Assembly: GCA_963779685.1 (NCBI GenBank)
Contig: CAVZZG010000001.1
Span: 1,178,001 to 1,242,000 of the forward strand
DNA from: CAVZZG01 sp963779685
GTDB lineage: Bacteria; Actinomycetota; Thermoleophilia; Gaiellales; F1-60-MAGs149
DNA length: 64,000 nt
Reading direction: 5' to 3'
The notes beneath the pieces are model-generated. The model was not told the origin of the DNA, did no database searches, and saw nothing but the letters and a program-made list of their open reading frames with translations. Below are positions 40,593 to 49,098 of the stretch, one piece after another. The translations under genes were made by a program, and so were the position numbers. Position 1 is the first letter of the stretch. Each line of letters starts with the position of its first letter.

Positions 40593-40620
40593 CGGAGGGC
40601 CGCTGCAAAGCGGCCCTCCG
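40593..40620 (+). terminator. Terminator of rpoBC
   Basis: Perfect 12-bp inverted repeat (40593-40604/40609-40620) with a GCAA tetraloop, beginning 25 bp after the rpoC stop. TCGTATC follows. Confidence 0.8.
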
Positions 40621-40749
40621 TCGTATCGGGAGTCACGTAGCCAGGCCGAAAACCTCGGTCAACGTGGTGCAGCTTTGATCTTGCACTGCGGCTGGCCGGG
40701 CAGAGACGATGTCCACCTTCCCAGCCCGCCCAGCGTCCGGAGGCATCTC

Positions 40750-40830
40750 ATGCGCAAGGCCAAGCTCGCAACGCTCGCGTCGACCCTCGTCGGCATCGCC
40801 GCAATCGCCGGCCAGTCCCGTCCCTGGTAG
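40750..40830 (+). CDS. Possible 26-residue peptide with signal-peptide character
   Basis: ATG 40750 is preceded by CCGGAGG at 6 nt, one of the best SDs in the window. The peptide MRKAKLATLASTLVGIAAIA then GQSRPW has a basic start, a 16-residue hydrophobic core and a possible A-x-A-like cleavage region. It ends at TAG 40828. It sits between the rpoC terminator and the HD-GYP promoter with no other gene in the 384-bp gap. It may be a secreted peptide, a leader peptide, or the remnant of a longer exported protein. I know no family match. Confidence 0.4.
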   Translation: MRKAKLATLASTLVGIAAIAGQSRPW

Positions 40831-40881
40831 GTACTAAGCCGCGAAGTTCACGGTGCTCGTCCGCAAAATGCGGCCGAGGAC

Positions 40882-40910
40882 TTGCATCTTCCCGTAGTTT
40901 TCTCTATCTT
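40882..40910 (+). promoter_or_regulatory. Candidate promoter of the HD-GYP gene
   Basis: TTGCAT (40882-40887), 17-bp spacer, TATCTT (40905-40910), followed by a 35-nt leader with GGGAGG before the TTG start at 40952. Confidence 0.5.
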
Positions 40911-40951
40911 CCCTGATCTGCCCGCCCCCGGGTGGACTAGGGAGGTCTGTC

Positions 40952-42328
40952 TTGGCTGCAGTACGAGCCGCCCGCACCACGCGGGTGCTGGACGTGTCCA
41001 CGATCGTCCTGACGGCTGCGTTCGTCGTTGCTGGCCTGGTTGCGTGTGGCGTCGCGTTCGGTCACGCCGCCGCCTTCAGGCCCGTTCCGGTTGCCGTGCT
41101 CGTGGGTGCCATCCTGGCGGCTGAAGCCTTCCGCTCCAACGTCACGCCGCGGCTCGAGGTGTCGTCCGCCTCGGTCCTGATCACCCTCGCGGCGGCGCTG
41201 TTCGGGCCGCTCGGCGGGCTCGTGGTGGGCGCTTCGGGTGCGCTCCTCGATCTGCGCGGCCCCCGGGCCCGCTGGCTCACGTACTCGTGCATGTACGCGG
41301 TGGAGGGCGTGGTCGGCGGGATGCTCGCCTCGACCGTGCAGGGCACCGGCCCCGCCGCTGCGGCCCGGTCGACGATCCTGGCCGCGTTCGGTGTCTACGG
41401 CACCTCGCTGGTCGCCGGTGGCGTCATCGTGCTGGCGCGGCGCATCACGCCGCTGCACGACCATCTCCGGCTGCACGCCCTCGTCACCGGCGCGGGCGTC
41501 GTGCTGGCGATGCCGATCGTCTTCGGCCTGGCCTTCGGCTACCGCACGGCCGGGCTCCCCGTGATGTTGCTCGTGCTGGTTCCGACCCTGGTCTGCCACT
41601 GCCTCCTGAGGCTCTACCGCGAGCGTGAGCAACTCGCGCTGTCCCTGAGCGAGGGCAACATGACCTTCGCGCTCTCGCTCGTGCGCGCCCTCGACGCTCG
41701 CGACGAGCACACCGCCGGCCATTCCGCTGCGGTCGCCGTCTACGCCCGGGACGTGGCGCGGTTGAAGGGCCTGCCCGACGCCGAGGTCGCGAAGATCCAG
41801 CTCGCCGCGCTGCTGCACGACATCGGCAAGATCGGTCTCACCAACGACGTGCTGTTCAAGCAGGGGTCGCTCACCGAGGCGGAGTGGGAGCACGTCCGCC
41901 GCCATCCGGAGGTGGGCGCGCAGATCGCCGGCGAGGCGCCCGTCTTCGCGGAGATCGCCCGTTACATCCTTCACCACCACGAGCGCCCCGACGGCCTCGG
42001 CTACCCGCACGGGCTGGAGGGCGACCGGATCCCGCTCGCCTCGTCGATCATCAGCGTCGCGGACGCCTACAACGCCATGACCTCCACGCGGCCCTACCGC
42101 ACGGCCATGGCGCCCGAGGAAGCGGTGCGCGAGCTGCGCGCCGGATCGGGCGGCCAGTTCGACCCGCACGTCGTCGAGCTCTTCGTCCGCGTCCTCGAGG
42201 GCCACGACGTCGCCTACCAGCTCGGCCAGGGCGCGCTCTTCTCACTCGACGGCCAGCGCACGGCCATCCTCGCCGACCTGGGCGCCCGCCGCGCCCTCCT
42301 CCCCGAGCCCGCCACCGCCGCCGCGTAG
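40952..42328 (+). CDS. Membrane HD-GYP domain protein, probable c-di-GMP phosphodiesterase
   Basis: The TTG at 40952 (GGGAGG at 7 nt) gives 458 residues. The N-terminal 215 residues carry about seven hydrophobic segments forming a membrane sensor. The HD-GYP domain follows (about 235-420): EHTAGHSAAVAVYARDV, the metal-binding LLHDIGKIGL, a His in VRRHPEVGAQI, and HHERPDGLGYPHGLEGD, the full HHExxDGxGYP signature. These residues are those needed for hydrolysis of c-di-GMP. Together with the PilZ gene it shows that the organism uses c-di-GMP signalling. The TTG start is supported by the SD. Confidence 0.88.
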   Translation: MAAVRAARTTRVLDVSTIVLTAAFVVAGLVACGVAFGHAAAFRPVPVAVLVGAILAAEAFRSNVTPRLEVSSASVLITLAAALFGPLGGLVVGASGALLDLRGPRARWLTYSCMYAVEGVVGGMLASTVQGTGPAAAARSTILAAFGVYGTSLVAGGVIVLARRITPLHDHLRLHALVTGAGVVLAMPIVFGLAFGYRTAGLPVMLLVLVPTLVCHCLLRLYREREQLALSLSEGNMTFALSLVRALDARDEHTAGHSAAVAVYARDVARLKGLPDAEVAKIQLAALLHDIGKIGLTNDVLFKQGSLTEAEWEHVRRHPEVGAQIAGEAPVFAEIARYILHHHERPDGLGYPHGLEGDRIPLASSIISVADAYNAMTSTRPYRTAMAPEEAVRELRAGSGGQFDPHVVELFVRVLEGHDVAYQLGQGALFSLDGQRTAILADLGARRALLPEPATAAA

Positions 42329-42365
42329 CGCGCTGCGCGTCCCCGCGCGCACTCCGCGCGTCGTT

Positions 42366-42418
42366 CGTGACGGGGACAGTCCCCGCACCGGCGCCCGGCG
42401 GGGACAGCCCCCGTCACG
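42366..42418. repeat. REP-like palindromic element, copy A
   Basis: Perfect 10-bp arms CGTGACGGGG/CCCCGTCACG at the two ends enclose two GGGGACAG-type hairpin units (CGGGGACAGTCCCCG at 42371-42385, and GCGGGGACAGCCCCC). Together with copy B it fills much of the 348-bp gap between the HD-GYP gene and the dehydrogenase gene. The rest of that gap is GC-rich with no gene seen. Confidence 0.65.
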
Positions 42419-42574
42419 GATTCCGCACGATCGCGCGATTCGCGCCGACTGGCATGGCGCCGGAGCGGCCACGCGCGAGTTCGGCGACGGATCGGCCGGC
42501 GCGGTCCGTGACGACTCCACCGTTCCGCGCGAGGGCGTCGCGTTGCCGTGAGTCGTGGCGTCTCGCTCGTGCAG

Positions 42575-42622
42575 CGTGACGGGGACTGACCCTCGAAACG
42601 CGGCGTGCGGGGACTGTCCCCG
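42575..42622. repeat. REP-like palindromic element, copy B
   Basis: CGTGACGGGGACTG at 42575-42588 and the near-perfect palindrome CGGGGACTGTCCCCG at 42608-42622 repeat the units of copy A 200 bp away. The paired arrangement resembles REPIN-type elements moved by RAYT transposases; no transposase is in the window. Confidence 0.6.
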
Positions 42623-42663
42623 TTGAGGTCGGCCTACCACGGGGTCGGGGCGCCTTCCTCACG

Positions 42664-42669
42664 TAGGCT
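42664..42669 (+). promoter_or_regulatory. -10 element of a putative leaderless promoter for the dehydrogenase gene
   Basis: TAGGCT is followed by 7 nt and ATG 42677, without an SD. Confidence 0.5.
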
Positions 42670-42676
42670 TCCGACC

Positions 42677-43609
42677 ATGTCCGGCCGGGTGGTGTTGCTC
42701 GATCCGTGGGGTGAGGCTGCCGAGGTCGAGGCGGCCGTCGCCGGGCTGGACGTCCGCGTCGAGCACCTCACGGCGGTCCCGGCCGGCGCTGACGTGGTGG
42801 GGATCGTGGCCGGGCCCGACCACCAGATCGGCCCGGCCGAGCTCGTGGGCCTGCCGAGGCTGCGTGTGGTGGCCGCACCGTCGACCGGGTTCGACCACCT
42901 CGACCTCGACGCGCTCGCGGCCGCCGGGGTGTGGGCAACCCACGTGGCGGGCTACTGCGACGACGAGGTCGCCGACCACGCCATCGCGATGGCGATCGAC
43001 CTTCTCCGGGGCGTCACCCTGCTGGACGCCGACGTGCGCCGCGGCGGCTGGGACTTCACCGTCGCCTTCCCGCGCCGGATCGGCGGCTCGGCGCTCGGCG
43101 TCGTCGGGCTCGGCCGCATCGGCCGCGCCGTCGCCGAGCGCGGGCTCGCCCTCGGTATGCGCGTGCTGGCGCACGACCCGTTCGGCCAGCCGATGGACGG
43201 CGTCGCACTGCTGCCGCGCCTGCACGACCTGCTCGCAGCCTCGGACGTCGTCACGTTGCACGCGCTGCTGACCGAGGAGACGCGTGGGCTGATCGACGCG
43301 GCGTCCCTCGCCGCGATGCCCCGAGGCTCGTTCCTCGTCAACTGCGGCCGGGCGGGCCTCGTCGACCACGACGCCCTCGGCGAAGCCCTGCGCTCCGGCC
43401 ATCTCGGCGGGTGCGCGCTGGACGTGCTCCCGGCCGAGCCCCCGGGCCCGGGCGAGCCCGCGCTGGCCTGGCCGCGGACGATCATCAACCCACACGCGGC
43501 GTTCGCGTCGCCGGCCTCGGTGCGGCTGCCGTACATCCGTGCCGCCGAGGCCGTGGCGGCGGTCCTGCGGGGCTCGGAACCCGCCGGCGCGATAGCAAGG
43601 CCGGGATGA
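42677..43609 (+). CDS. D-isomer-specific 2-hydroxyacid dehydrogenase
   Basis: From ATG 42677 the protein has 310 residues. The NAD-binding motif is GVVGLGRIGRAVAERG. The catalytic Arg is in NCGRAGLVDHDALGEALRSG, the Glu in LPAEPPGPGEPALAW, and the His in INPHAAFASPAS. This group includes phosphoglycerate, glyoxylate and hydroxypyruvate reductases. The short N-terminal substrate domain lacks the ACT domain of SerA. It overlaps the FAD oxidoreductase gene by 4 nt, so both may act on the same 2-oxo or 2-hydroxy/amino acid. Confidence 0.85.
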   Translation: MSGRVVLLDPWGEAAEVEAAVAGLDVRVEHLTAVPAGADVVGIVAGPDHQIGPAELVGLPRLRVVAAPSTGFDHLDLDALAAAGVWATHVAGYCDDEVADHAIAMAIDLLRGVTLLDADVRRGGWDFTVAFPRRIGGSALGVVGLGRIGRAVAERGLALGMRVLAHDPFGQPMDGVALLPRLHDLLAASDVVTLHALLTEETRGLIDAASLAAMPRGSFLVNCGRAGLVDHDALGEALRSGHLGGCALDVLPAEPPGPGEPALAWPRTIINPHAAFASPASVRLPYIRAAEAVAAVLRGSEPAGAIARPG

Positions 43610-44439
43610 CGAAGGTCGTCGTCGTCGGCGGCGGCATCACCGGCCTGTGCGCGGCAGCAGCCTGCGCGACGGCCGGGCTCGAGGTCACGGTGTTCGAGGC
43701 GGGCTGCTTCGGCGATGGGTTCGCACCACTGACGCCGATCGCACCGCCCGCCGAGGAGCACCTCCACGTCTGGCGCATGTCGGGCCACGCGTTCCACCTC
43801 GACCGCGAGCCCGTGGACCTGATCGCCGACGGCGAGGTCGTCGCGCAACGGCACGTCGCCGACCCGCGGGGGCTGGTCGGAGCCTGGGCCGCGGAGTGCC
43901 GTCGTCGCGGCGTGACCCTCCACACGGCTACCCCGGTGCTCGGCCTCGTCCGGTTCGGGGGGAAGGTGAGCGGCGTCGAGACGCACCTTGCATCGGTCGC
44001 CGCCGACGAGGTCGTGCTCGCCGCCGGGCTCTCGACTCCGCGCTTCCTGGCGGGCACGCCGGGCGACGTCGTGCTGGCCGTCGAGCAGCGCGCGCACCTT
44101 CTGATCGGCCCGGCCGCCGATCCACTGCCCGGCATCGTCGAGGTGCCCGGCGTGCTGCGGCTGATGCAGGACCCGATCCGGCGACTGGTCGTCGAGGCGC
44201 TGGGCCCAGGTGACCTGCTCTCAGCGCTGGGGGCACGCTTCGCCGACCTCGCGGCGCTGCCGGTGCTCGACGCCGGCGTCTCGCGCCTCACGCTTCCGCC
44301 CGACGGGCAGCCGATCATCCGACGCCCGTCGTGGATCACCGGCGTCACGCTGCTCTGCGCCGGCGGGCACCCGTTCGACGCCGCTCCGAGGCTCGCCGCA
44401 ACCCTCGCCGCCGGGCTCGCGACCGGCGCCTGGGACTAG
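43606..44439 (+). CDS. FAD-dependent oxidoreductase, short DAO-like
   Basis: The 277-residue protein begins with the Rossmann motif KVVVVGGGITGLCAAAACAT and has VAADEVVLAAGLSTPRFLAG and GQPIIRRPSWITGVTLLCAG near the end, as in D-amino-acid oxidase-like flavoproteins. It is short for DAO proteins (about 350-400), and the middle is reduced, so it may be a compact member or a non-catalytic relative. It is translationally coupled (ATGA) to the 2-hydroxyacid dehydrogenase and converges on the pot operon with a 4-bp overlap. Confidence 0.72.
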   Translation: MTKVVVVGGGITGLCAAAACATAGLEVTVFEAGCFGDGFAPLTPIAPPAEEHLHVWRMSGHAFHLDREPVDLIADGEVVAQRHVADPRGLVGAWAAECRRRGVTLHTATPVLGLVRFGGKVSGVETHLASVAADEVVLAAGLSTPRFLAGTPGDVVLAVEQRAHLLIGPAADPLPGIVEVPGVLRLMQDPIRRLVVEALGPGDLLSALGARFADLAALPVLDAGVSRLTLPPDGQPIIRRPSWITGVTLLCAGGHPFDAAPRLAATLAAGLATGAWD

Positions 44440-44672
44440 GGCTTCTTCTTGCCTGCGATCATCGCCGCGTGCTCCGCGGTGCAGCTGCAGACGACGCTGG
44501 GATCGTTGCGGAGGATCGCAGCGAGGTAGCGCTTGCGGTAGGCGAGCTGCTGGGCCGTTGGCGCCCTCGGCGCCACGTGTGCGGACGCGGTGTCGCTGCC
44601 GCGCGAGGCAAGGGCGATCCCCGCGCCGATCGCGAGCGTGACCAGCACGACGACGACCGCGATGCGGATCAT
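44436..44672 (-). CDS. Small membrane or exported protein, last gene of the pot operon
   Basis: ATG 44672 overlaps the potC stop by 4 nt. The 78 residues start with a hydrophobic segment (IRIAVVVVLVTLAIGAGIAL), then SRGSDTASAHVAPRAPTAQQ, RYLAAILRNDPSVVCSCTAE and a Lys-rich end. The two cysteines (CSC) are notable. No family is recognised. Its coupling suggests a role with the transporter, but this is inference. Confidence 0.6.
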   Translation of the reverse strand: MIRIAVVVVLVTLAIGAGIALASRGSDTASAHVAPRAPTAQQLAYRKRYLAAILRNDPSVVCSCTAEHAAMIAGKKKP

Positions 44673-45506
44673 GTCAGCACCCCGAGCCGGCGCTCGCCCC
44701 GGCGCCGCAGCACCTCGGCCAGGAACGCGATGCCGAACGACAGCATGATCATCACCGACGCCACCGGGATCAGGGTAGCGACCGTGTCCGCTCGCCGGAG
44801 CCCGTCGAACAGGTACACCGGGTAGGTCTTCTCGTCGGACGAGAGCAGGAACACCGCGACGACCACCTCGTCCACCGACACGATGAACGAGATCAGGAAG
44901 GCCGCCAGCATCGAGGGCACGATCAGCGGGCAGGATGATGAGCCGGAACGTCTGCGGGCCCGATGCTCCGAGGTCGTGGGCAGCCTCCTCCAGGCGGCGG
45001 TCGATGGCACTGATGCGAGGCAGGATCAGCAGCACCGTGTAGGGCAGCGCCAACACCACGTGGCCGATCCCGACGGCGCCCAGGCCCAGCGGGATGGGCA
45101 GCGGGCCCTGCTTCAGCAGCAGCAGGATGGCGATGCCGAGCGCGATCGTCGGTACCACCAGCGGCACCAGGATGAGCGCGGAGATGGCCGCCTTCATGCG
45201 GATGCTGCGACGGGCGAGGGCGTAGGACGCGGCGAGTCCGAGCAGCGTTGCGACCACGCCGACGGCCGTTGCCACCTTCAGGCTGTTCTCGACCGCACTG
45301 ACGATGTCGGGGTTGTTGAACGCGCTCCGGTAGAACCGGGTCGTGAATCCGGCCAGCGGGAACGTCTGCGTGATCGAGTTGTTGAACGAGAAGACCACCA
45401 GCAGGGCGGTGGGCAGGTACAGCACTACGAGGAACGCGACGAAGTAGACGCGCAGCGCCAGCCTCAGCGTGCGCGAGACCGCCACGTCCCCGCGGGACGC
45501 CCTCAT
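44669..45506 (-). pseudogene. potC: Polyamine-type ABC permease PotC, frameshifted
   Basis: From ATG 45506 the permease reads normally (LRVYFVAFLVVLYLPTALLV, FNNPDIVSAVENSLKVATAV) through the coupling loop EEAAHDLGASGPQTFRLIIL. Then the frame is lost at a CCC run (plus-strand GGG 44928-44930) and resumes one frame over as PLIVPSMLAAFLISFIVSVD to the stop at 44669. Removing one C restores an uninterrupted protein of about 278 residues, normal for PotC. A homopolymer sequencing error is the simplest explanation. Its start overlaps the potB stop by 4 nt. Confidence 0.8.
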
Positions 45507-46657
45507 GCCGTCCCTCCCCCGGCACGCAGGAACCGGGAGGTCGTTCCGGTCAGGATCAGCACCACCAGCACCAGGAACAGGGCGAGAGCCGATCCGGTCT
45601 GCCAGTCGAGCCCGGCTCCGACGAACTGGCCGACGATGGCGTTGCCGAACATGTAGCCCTTGGTGCCGCCGACGAGGGCCGGGGTGACGTACTCCCCGAT
45701 CGAGGGGATGAAGACGAACAGGAACGCGGCGGCGAGGCCTGGTGCGGCCAGCGGGATCGTGATCCGGAAGAAGGCCGTGATGCGGCTGGCGCCGAGGTCG
45801 GTGGCCGCCTCGAGCAGGCGCCGGTCGATGTTCTCGAGTGCGATGTAGATCGGCAGGCAGATGAACGGCACCCAGGCGTAGGTCAGGACGACCATCACGG
45901 TGAACGGCGTGTAGAGGAGCCACGTGAGCGGCTTGTCGATGATGTGGAGGTCCTTCAGCACGGTGTTGACCAGGCCCTGATCGCCGAGCACCACCGTCCA
46001 CGCGAACACGCGCAAGAGGTAGCTGGTGAGGAACGGCGTGATGACGATCAGGATCCATGTGTACTTGGCCTTCTTGAGCACGAACGCCAGGTAGTAGGCG
46101 ACCGGGAACGCGAAGAAGACGGCGAACAGCGACGAGGTCATCGCCATGCTGATCGATTTGAAGAACAGCCGCGGGTAGACGGCGTCGGAGCGGATCTCGA
46201 CGATCCGCAGCAGGTTCTCACCCCAGGGGATCGACGCGAAGGGCAGGATCAGGATCACCGCGCAGATCCCGGCCACGAGCCCGCCATGGTGCGGGATCAG
46301 CCGCGCTGCGAGCAGGACGCCGGAGAGCAGGAGCCCGAGGAGCAAGAAGGCGAGCCACATCGGCATTGCCACGCTCGCGCCCCCTGCGGCGCGAAGCTCC
46401 ACCTCGTTGTTCAGAAAGGTCGTCCAGAACCGGGTCGTGAAGCTCGATGCCTCGCCGGTGAGGACGGCCAGCGCCGGCGTCTTGGCCAGCGTCCTGAGGC
46501 CGACCGAGTAGAGGAACACGTAGTAGAGCGGCGCCAGCAGGAAGACGAGCAGGACGACGATGGCCGGCCCGACCAGAAGGGTCGAGGAGAACCACGTGCT
46601 GCGCGAGCGCGGCTCGCGTAGTACCTGCACGGAGGATGTCGTCGGCGGCGTGGACAT
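45503..46657 (-). CDS. potB: Polyamine-type ABC transporter permease PotB
   Basis: The 384-residue permease has six to eight membrane segments and the EAA coupling loop LLEAATDLGASRITAFFRIT. TM signatures fit the PotB/PotH group (FFAFPVAYYLAFVLKKAKYT, LGDQGLVNTVLKDLHI). Between TM1 and the conserved core it has an insertion with an extra hydrophobic region, making it about 80 residues longer than E. coli PotB. It pairs with PotC. A GC hairpin separates it from the binding-protein gene. Confidence 0.88.
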   Translation of the reverse strand: MSTPPTTSSVQVLREPRSRSTWFSSTLLVGPAIVVLLVFLLAPLYYVFLYSVGLRTLAKTPALAVLTGEASSFTTRFWTTFLNNEVELRAAGGASVAMPMWLAFLLLGLLLSGVLLAARLIPHHGGLVAGICAVILILPFASIPWGENLLRIVEIRSDAVYPRLFFKSISMAMTSSLFAVFFAFPVAYYLAFVLKKAKYTWILIVITPFLTSYLLRVFAWTVVLGDQGLVNTVLKDLHIIDKPLTWLLYTPFTVMVVLTYAWVPFICLPIYIALENIDRRLLEAATDLGASRITAFFRITIPLAAPGLAAAFLFVFIPSIGEYVTPALVGGTKGYMFGNAIVGQFVGAGLDWQTGSALALFLVLVVLILTGTTSRFLRAGGGTA

Positions 46658-46672
46658 GGTCAGCCCGCGTGG

Positions 46673-46703
46673 TGGTGGGCGGGCGCGCCGCGCCCGCCCA
46701 CCA
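46673..46703 (-). promoter_or_regulatory. 14-bp intercistronic hairpin between potD and potB
   Basis: Arms 46673-46686 and 46690-46703 are exact inverted repeats around GCC, in the 52-bp gap after the binding-protein stop. No U-tract. The layout matches the hairpin after the binding-protein gene of the liv operon. Confidence 0.65.
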
Positions 46704-46709
46704 GTGCGA

Positions 46710-47930
46710 TCAGCTAGCGGCCGCCTTCACCTCTTCGCCGGCCTTGTTGTAGGCGGCGCGGTTCGGCAGGTACGCCTCGAACCACGCCTGCGGCGGCGCG
46801 AACGCCGACGGATCGTCGAGCGAGAACTCCTTGATCAGATCCTTGTTCTGGACGTTGGCGACGACCGCCGGGTCGTTCTGCGCCGTCGCATACTGGTAGT
46901 TGTCGATCAGCCACGTGGACGATGCCGGAGCGTTCGCGGCGGCGAGGGCGGTCATCGCCCGGCCCGGCTGCTTGGTCTCAGCGTGCATGACGAGCCCGCA
47001 GACCCATGCCAGCCGGCCCTCCTTGGGCTTCGAGTAGATCAGGTCGATGCCCTTCTTCGCCAGCCCCTGCTTGGCGCCGTAGTGGCCGTCGGGCCAGAAG
47101 TAGGCGGCGTCGATGTTGCCGGCGATCATGTCGTCGCGGGTCTTCGACTGGCTGTCCCAGAAATAGCGGATCTGCGGCAGGGCCTTGATCATCGTCGCCT
47201 TGGAGGCGTCGATCTGGGCCTGGGTGAGCGTGTTCGGATTGATCGGGCCCTCGTTGATCAGCGCGCCGATCTTGATGATCGAGACGGTGTCGCCGAACAG
47301 GGCGATGCGCTTCTTGTACTTCGGGTCGAGGATGACGTTCCAGCTGTCCTGCCCGTCGGCGAACGTGATCTTGTCCGGCCGGTAGCTGAAGGTCGAGAAG
47401 CCGACGTCGTAGGGAAGGTGGTAGAGCACGCCGTCGACCTTGGAGTTCGCCAGGATCGAGTCCGGCACGCCCTTCAGGTCGGGGAGCATGGTCTCGTCGA
47501 GCGGCTGGATCAGCCCGGCGTTCTTCCAGTCCGGCGTGTAGGCGACGCACGGGTGGATGAGGTCGTAGAACTGGCCGGCGGCCACCTTGGCGAGCGCCTG
47601 CTGATCGTTGTCGAGGATCGAGAACGTCAGCGGCGACTTCGTCGCGTAGGGGCCTGTCTGGTACGGGCCCCACATACCGTTCGGGGTGTCCTTCAGGTAG
47701 CCGGTCTGGTAGCCGTCCCAGGTGAAGACCGTGAGCGGGCCATCCGGCTCAGTCGCCGGATCGAACTTCGGTCCGGCCGCAGTGCTCGACCCGGCGGCCG
47801 GCGCGCTGCTGCTCGAGCTGGAGCTCGAGCTCGACGAGCCGCCGCACGCCGCGAGGAACGCGGCCAGCGAGATGCCGCCGGTCGCGGTGAAGAACCCGCG
47901 CCGGTTGAGGTTGTGATCTTCCACGTTCAC
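46710..47930 (-). CDS. potD: Spermidine/putrescine-type ABC substrate-binding lipoprotein, Tat signal
   Basis: From GTG 47930 (GGAGG close upstream, 4-nt overlap with potA) the protein has 406 residues. The N-terminus NLNRRGFFTATGGISLAAFL has a twin-arginine motif followed by a lipobox LAAC and a poly-Ser linker. The binding fold has LTVFTWDGYQTGYLKD, VDGVLYHLPYDVGFSTFSYR and YFWPDGHYGAK, as in PotD/PotF-like proteins of the spermidine/putrescine family. Ligand identity (polyamine, mono-amine or other) is not decided. Confidence 0.88.
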   Translation of the reverse strand: MNVEDHNLNRRGFFTATGGISLAAFLAACGGSSSSSSSSSSSAPAAGSSTAAGPKFDPATEPDGPLTVFTWDGYQTGYLKDTPNGMWGPYQTGPYATKSPLTFSILDNDQQALAKVAAGQFYDLIHPCVAYTPDWKNAGLIQPLDETMLPDLKGVPDSILANSKVDGVLYHLPYDVGFSTFSYRPDKITFADGQDSWNVILDPKYKKRIALFGDTVSIIKIGALINEGPINPNTLTQAQIDASKATMIKALPQIRYFWDSQSKTRDDMIAGNIDAAYFWPDGHYGAKQGLAKKGIDLIYSKPKEGRLAWVCGLVMHAETKQPGRAMTALAAANAPASSTWLIDNYQYATAQNDPAVVANVQNKDLIKEFSLDDPSAFAPPQAWFEAYLPNRAAYNKAGEEVKAAAS

Positions 47931-49075
47931 GCTCCCTCCGTTGACGCCGCCGGCGTCGTGCCGGCGGCGATTCCACCCCCGCCGGCACCTGCCGGCGGCC
48001 TCCGTGAGCCGATCACGTACGACTGGTCGGCGGCCCACTGCAATACGACCGTCGTGCCGACCTGTGGATCGGCGAGACCTTCGTCGTTGAGACGATGGAC
48101 GACCAGGTCCTCGCCCGTCCGCAACTCGACCATGAGCTGCGTCATGGAGCCGAGATACACCACGTCCTTGATGACGCCCGAGACCCGGCTCTCGTCGGGC
48201 CGTGCGTCACCGGTCGCGACCTTGATCTTCTCGGGTCGGACGGTGAGGTCGAATCCGGTCTCGCTCCCTGCACCCGAGGTGGTGATGCGCTCGCCGTCGC
48301 CGAGGTCCATCACCGCCACCGCCCCTTCGCGGCGGTCGGTGCGGAAATGGAGCAGGTTGGACACGCCGATGAACCCGGCGACGAAAGGGCTGGCCGGATG
48401 CTCGTACAGCTCCCGCGGCGTGGCGATCTGCTCGACGACGCCCAGGTTCATGACGGCGATCCGGTCGGACATCGTCAGCGCCTCTTCCTGGTCGTGCGTG
48501 ACGTAGACGAACGTCGTCTGGGTCTGCAGCTGGAGGTGCTTGAGCTCCAGCTGGAGCTCCTTGCGCAGCTTCAGGTCGAGCGCGCCCAGCGGCTCGTCGA
48601 GCAGCAGCGCCGCGGGCCGGTTGACCAGCGCTCGCGCCAGCGCCACCCGCTGCTGCTGCCCGCCCGACAGCTGCCCGGGCTTGCGCTTCTCGAACCCCTC
48701 CAGCCGCACGGTCTGGATCGCCTCCTCGACGCGGCCGGTGATCTCGCCGCGCGGGACCTTCTTGATCTTCAGGCCGAACGCGATGTTGTCCCAGACGTTC
48801 ATGTGCGGGAACAGGGCGTAGGCCTGGAACACCATGTTCACGTTGCGCTTGGCCGGCGGGACGTAGGTGACGTCCTGGTCGCGGAGCAGGATCCGGCCGG
48901 CCGACGGCTCCTCGAATCCGGCGATCATCCGCAGGGTCGTCGTCTTGCCGCAGCCGGACGGCCCGAGCATGGTGAAGAACTCACCGTCGCGGATCGTGAA
49001 CGAGATGTCGTCGACCGCCGTGAAGTCGCCGAATCGCTTCGTGACCGCGTCGATGACGATGCCGTCCGAAGGCAC
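47927..49075 (-). CDS. potA: Polyamine-type ABC transporter ATPase PotA
   Basis: From GTG 49075 (GGGAGGAAG at 6-7 nt) the protein has 382 residues; ATG 49090 would add five. Walker A GPSGCGKTTTLRMIAGFEEP, signature LSGGQQQRVALARALVN, Walker B ALLLDEPLGALD, H-loop VYVTHDQEEALTMSD, and a C-terminal TOBE domain (about 290-370, FDLTVRPEKIKVAT). It is the first gene of potA-potD-potB-potC-small protein, divergent from a TetR gene. Confidence 0.92.
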   Translation of the reverse strand: MPSDGIVIDAVTKRFGDFTAVDDISFTIRDGEFFTMLGPSGCGKTTTLRMIAGFEEPSAGRILLRDQDVTYVPPAKRNVNMVFQAYALFPHMNVWDNIAFGLKIKKVPRGEITGRVEEAIQTVRLEGFEKRKPGQLSGGQQQRVALARALVNRPAALLLDEPLGALDLKLRKELQLELKHLQLQTQTTFVYVTHDQEEALTMSDRIAVMNLGVVEQIATPRELYEHPASPFVAGFIGVSNLLHFRTDRREGAVAVMDLGDGERITTSGAGSETGFDLTVRPEKIKVATGDARPDESRVSGVIKDVVYLGSMTQLMVELRTGEDLVVHRLNDEGLADPQVGTTVVLQWAADQSYVIGSRRPPAGAGGGGIAAGTTPAASTEGA

Positions 49076-49098
49076 GTCGCTTCCTCCCATACGGCGGT

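Noticed and set aside
40628..40749. Possible c-di-GMP or c-di-AMP riboswitch upstream of the small peptide and HD-GYP gene
   Set aside because: I could not fit the conserved GEMM or ydaO core bases or the expected helices; only scattered GC-rich pairing is seen.
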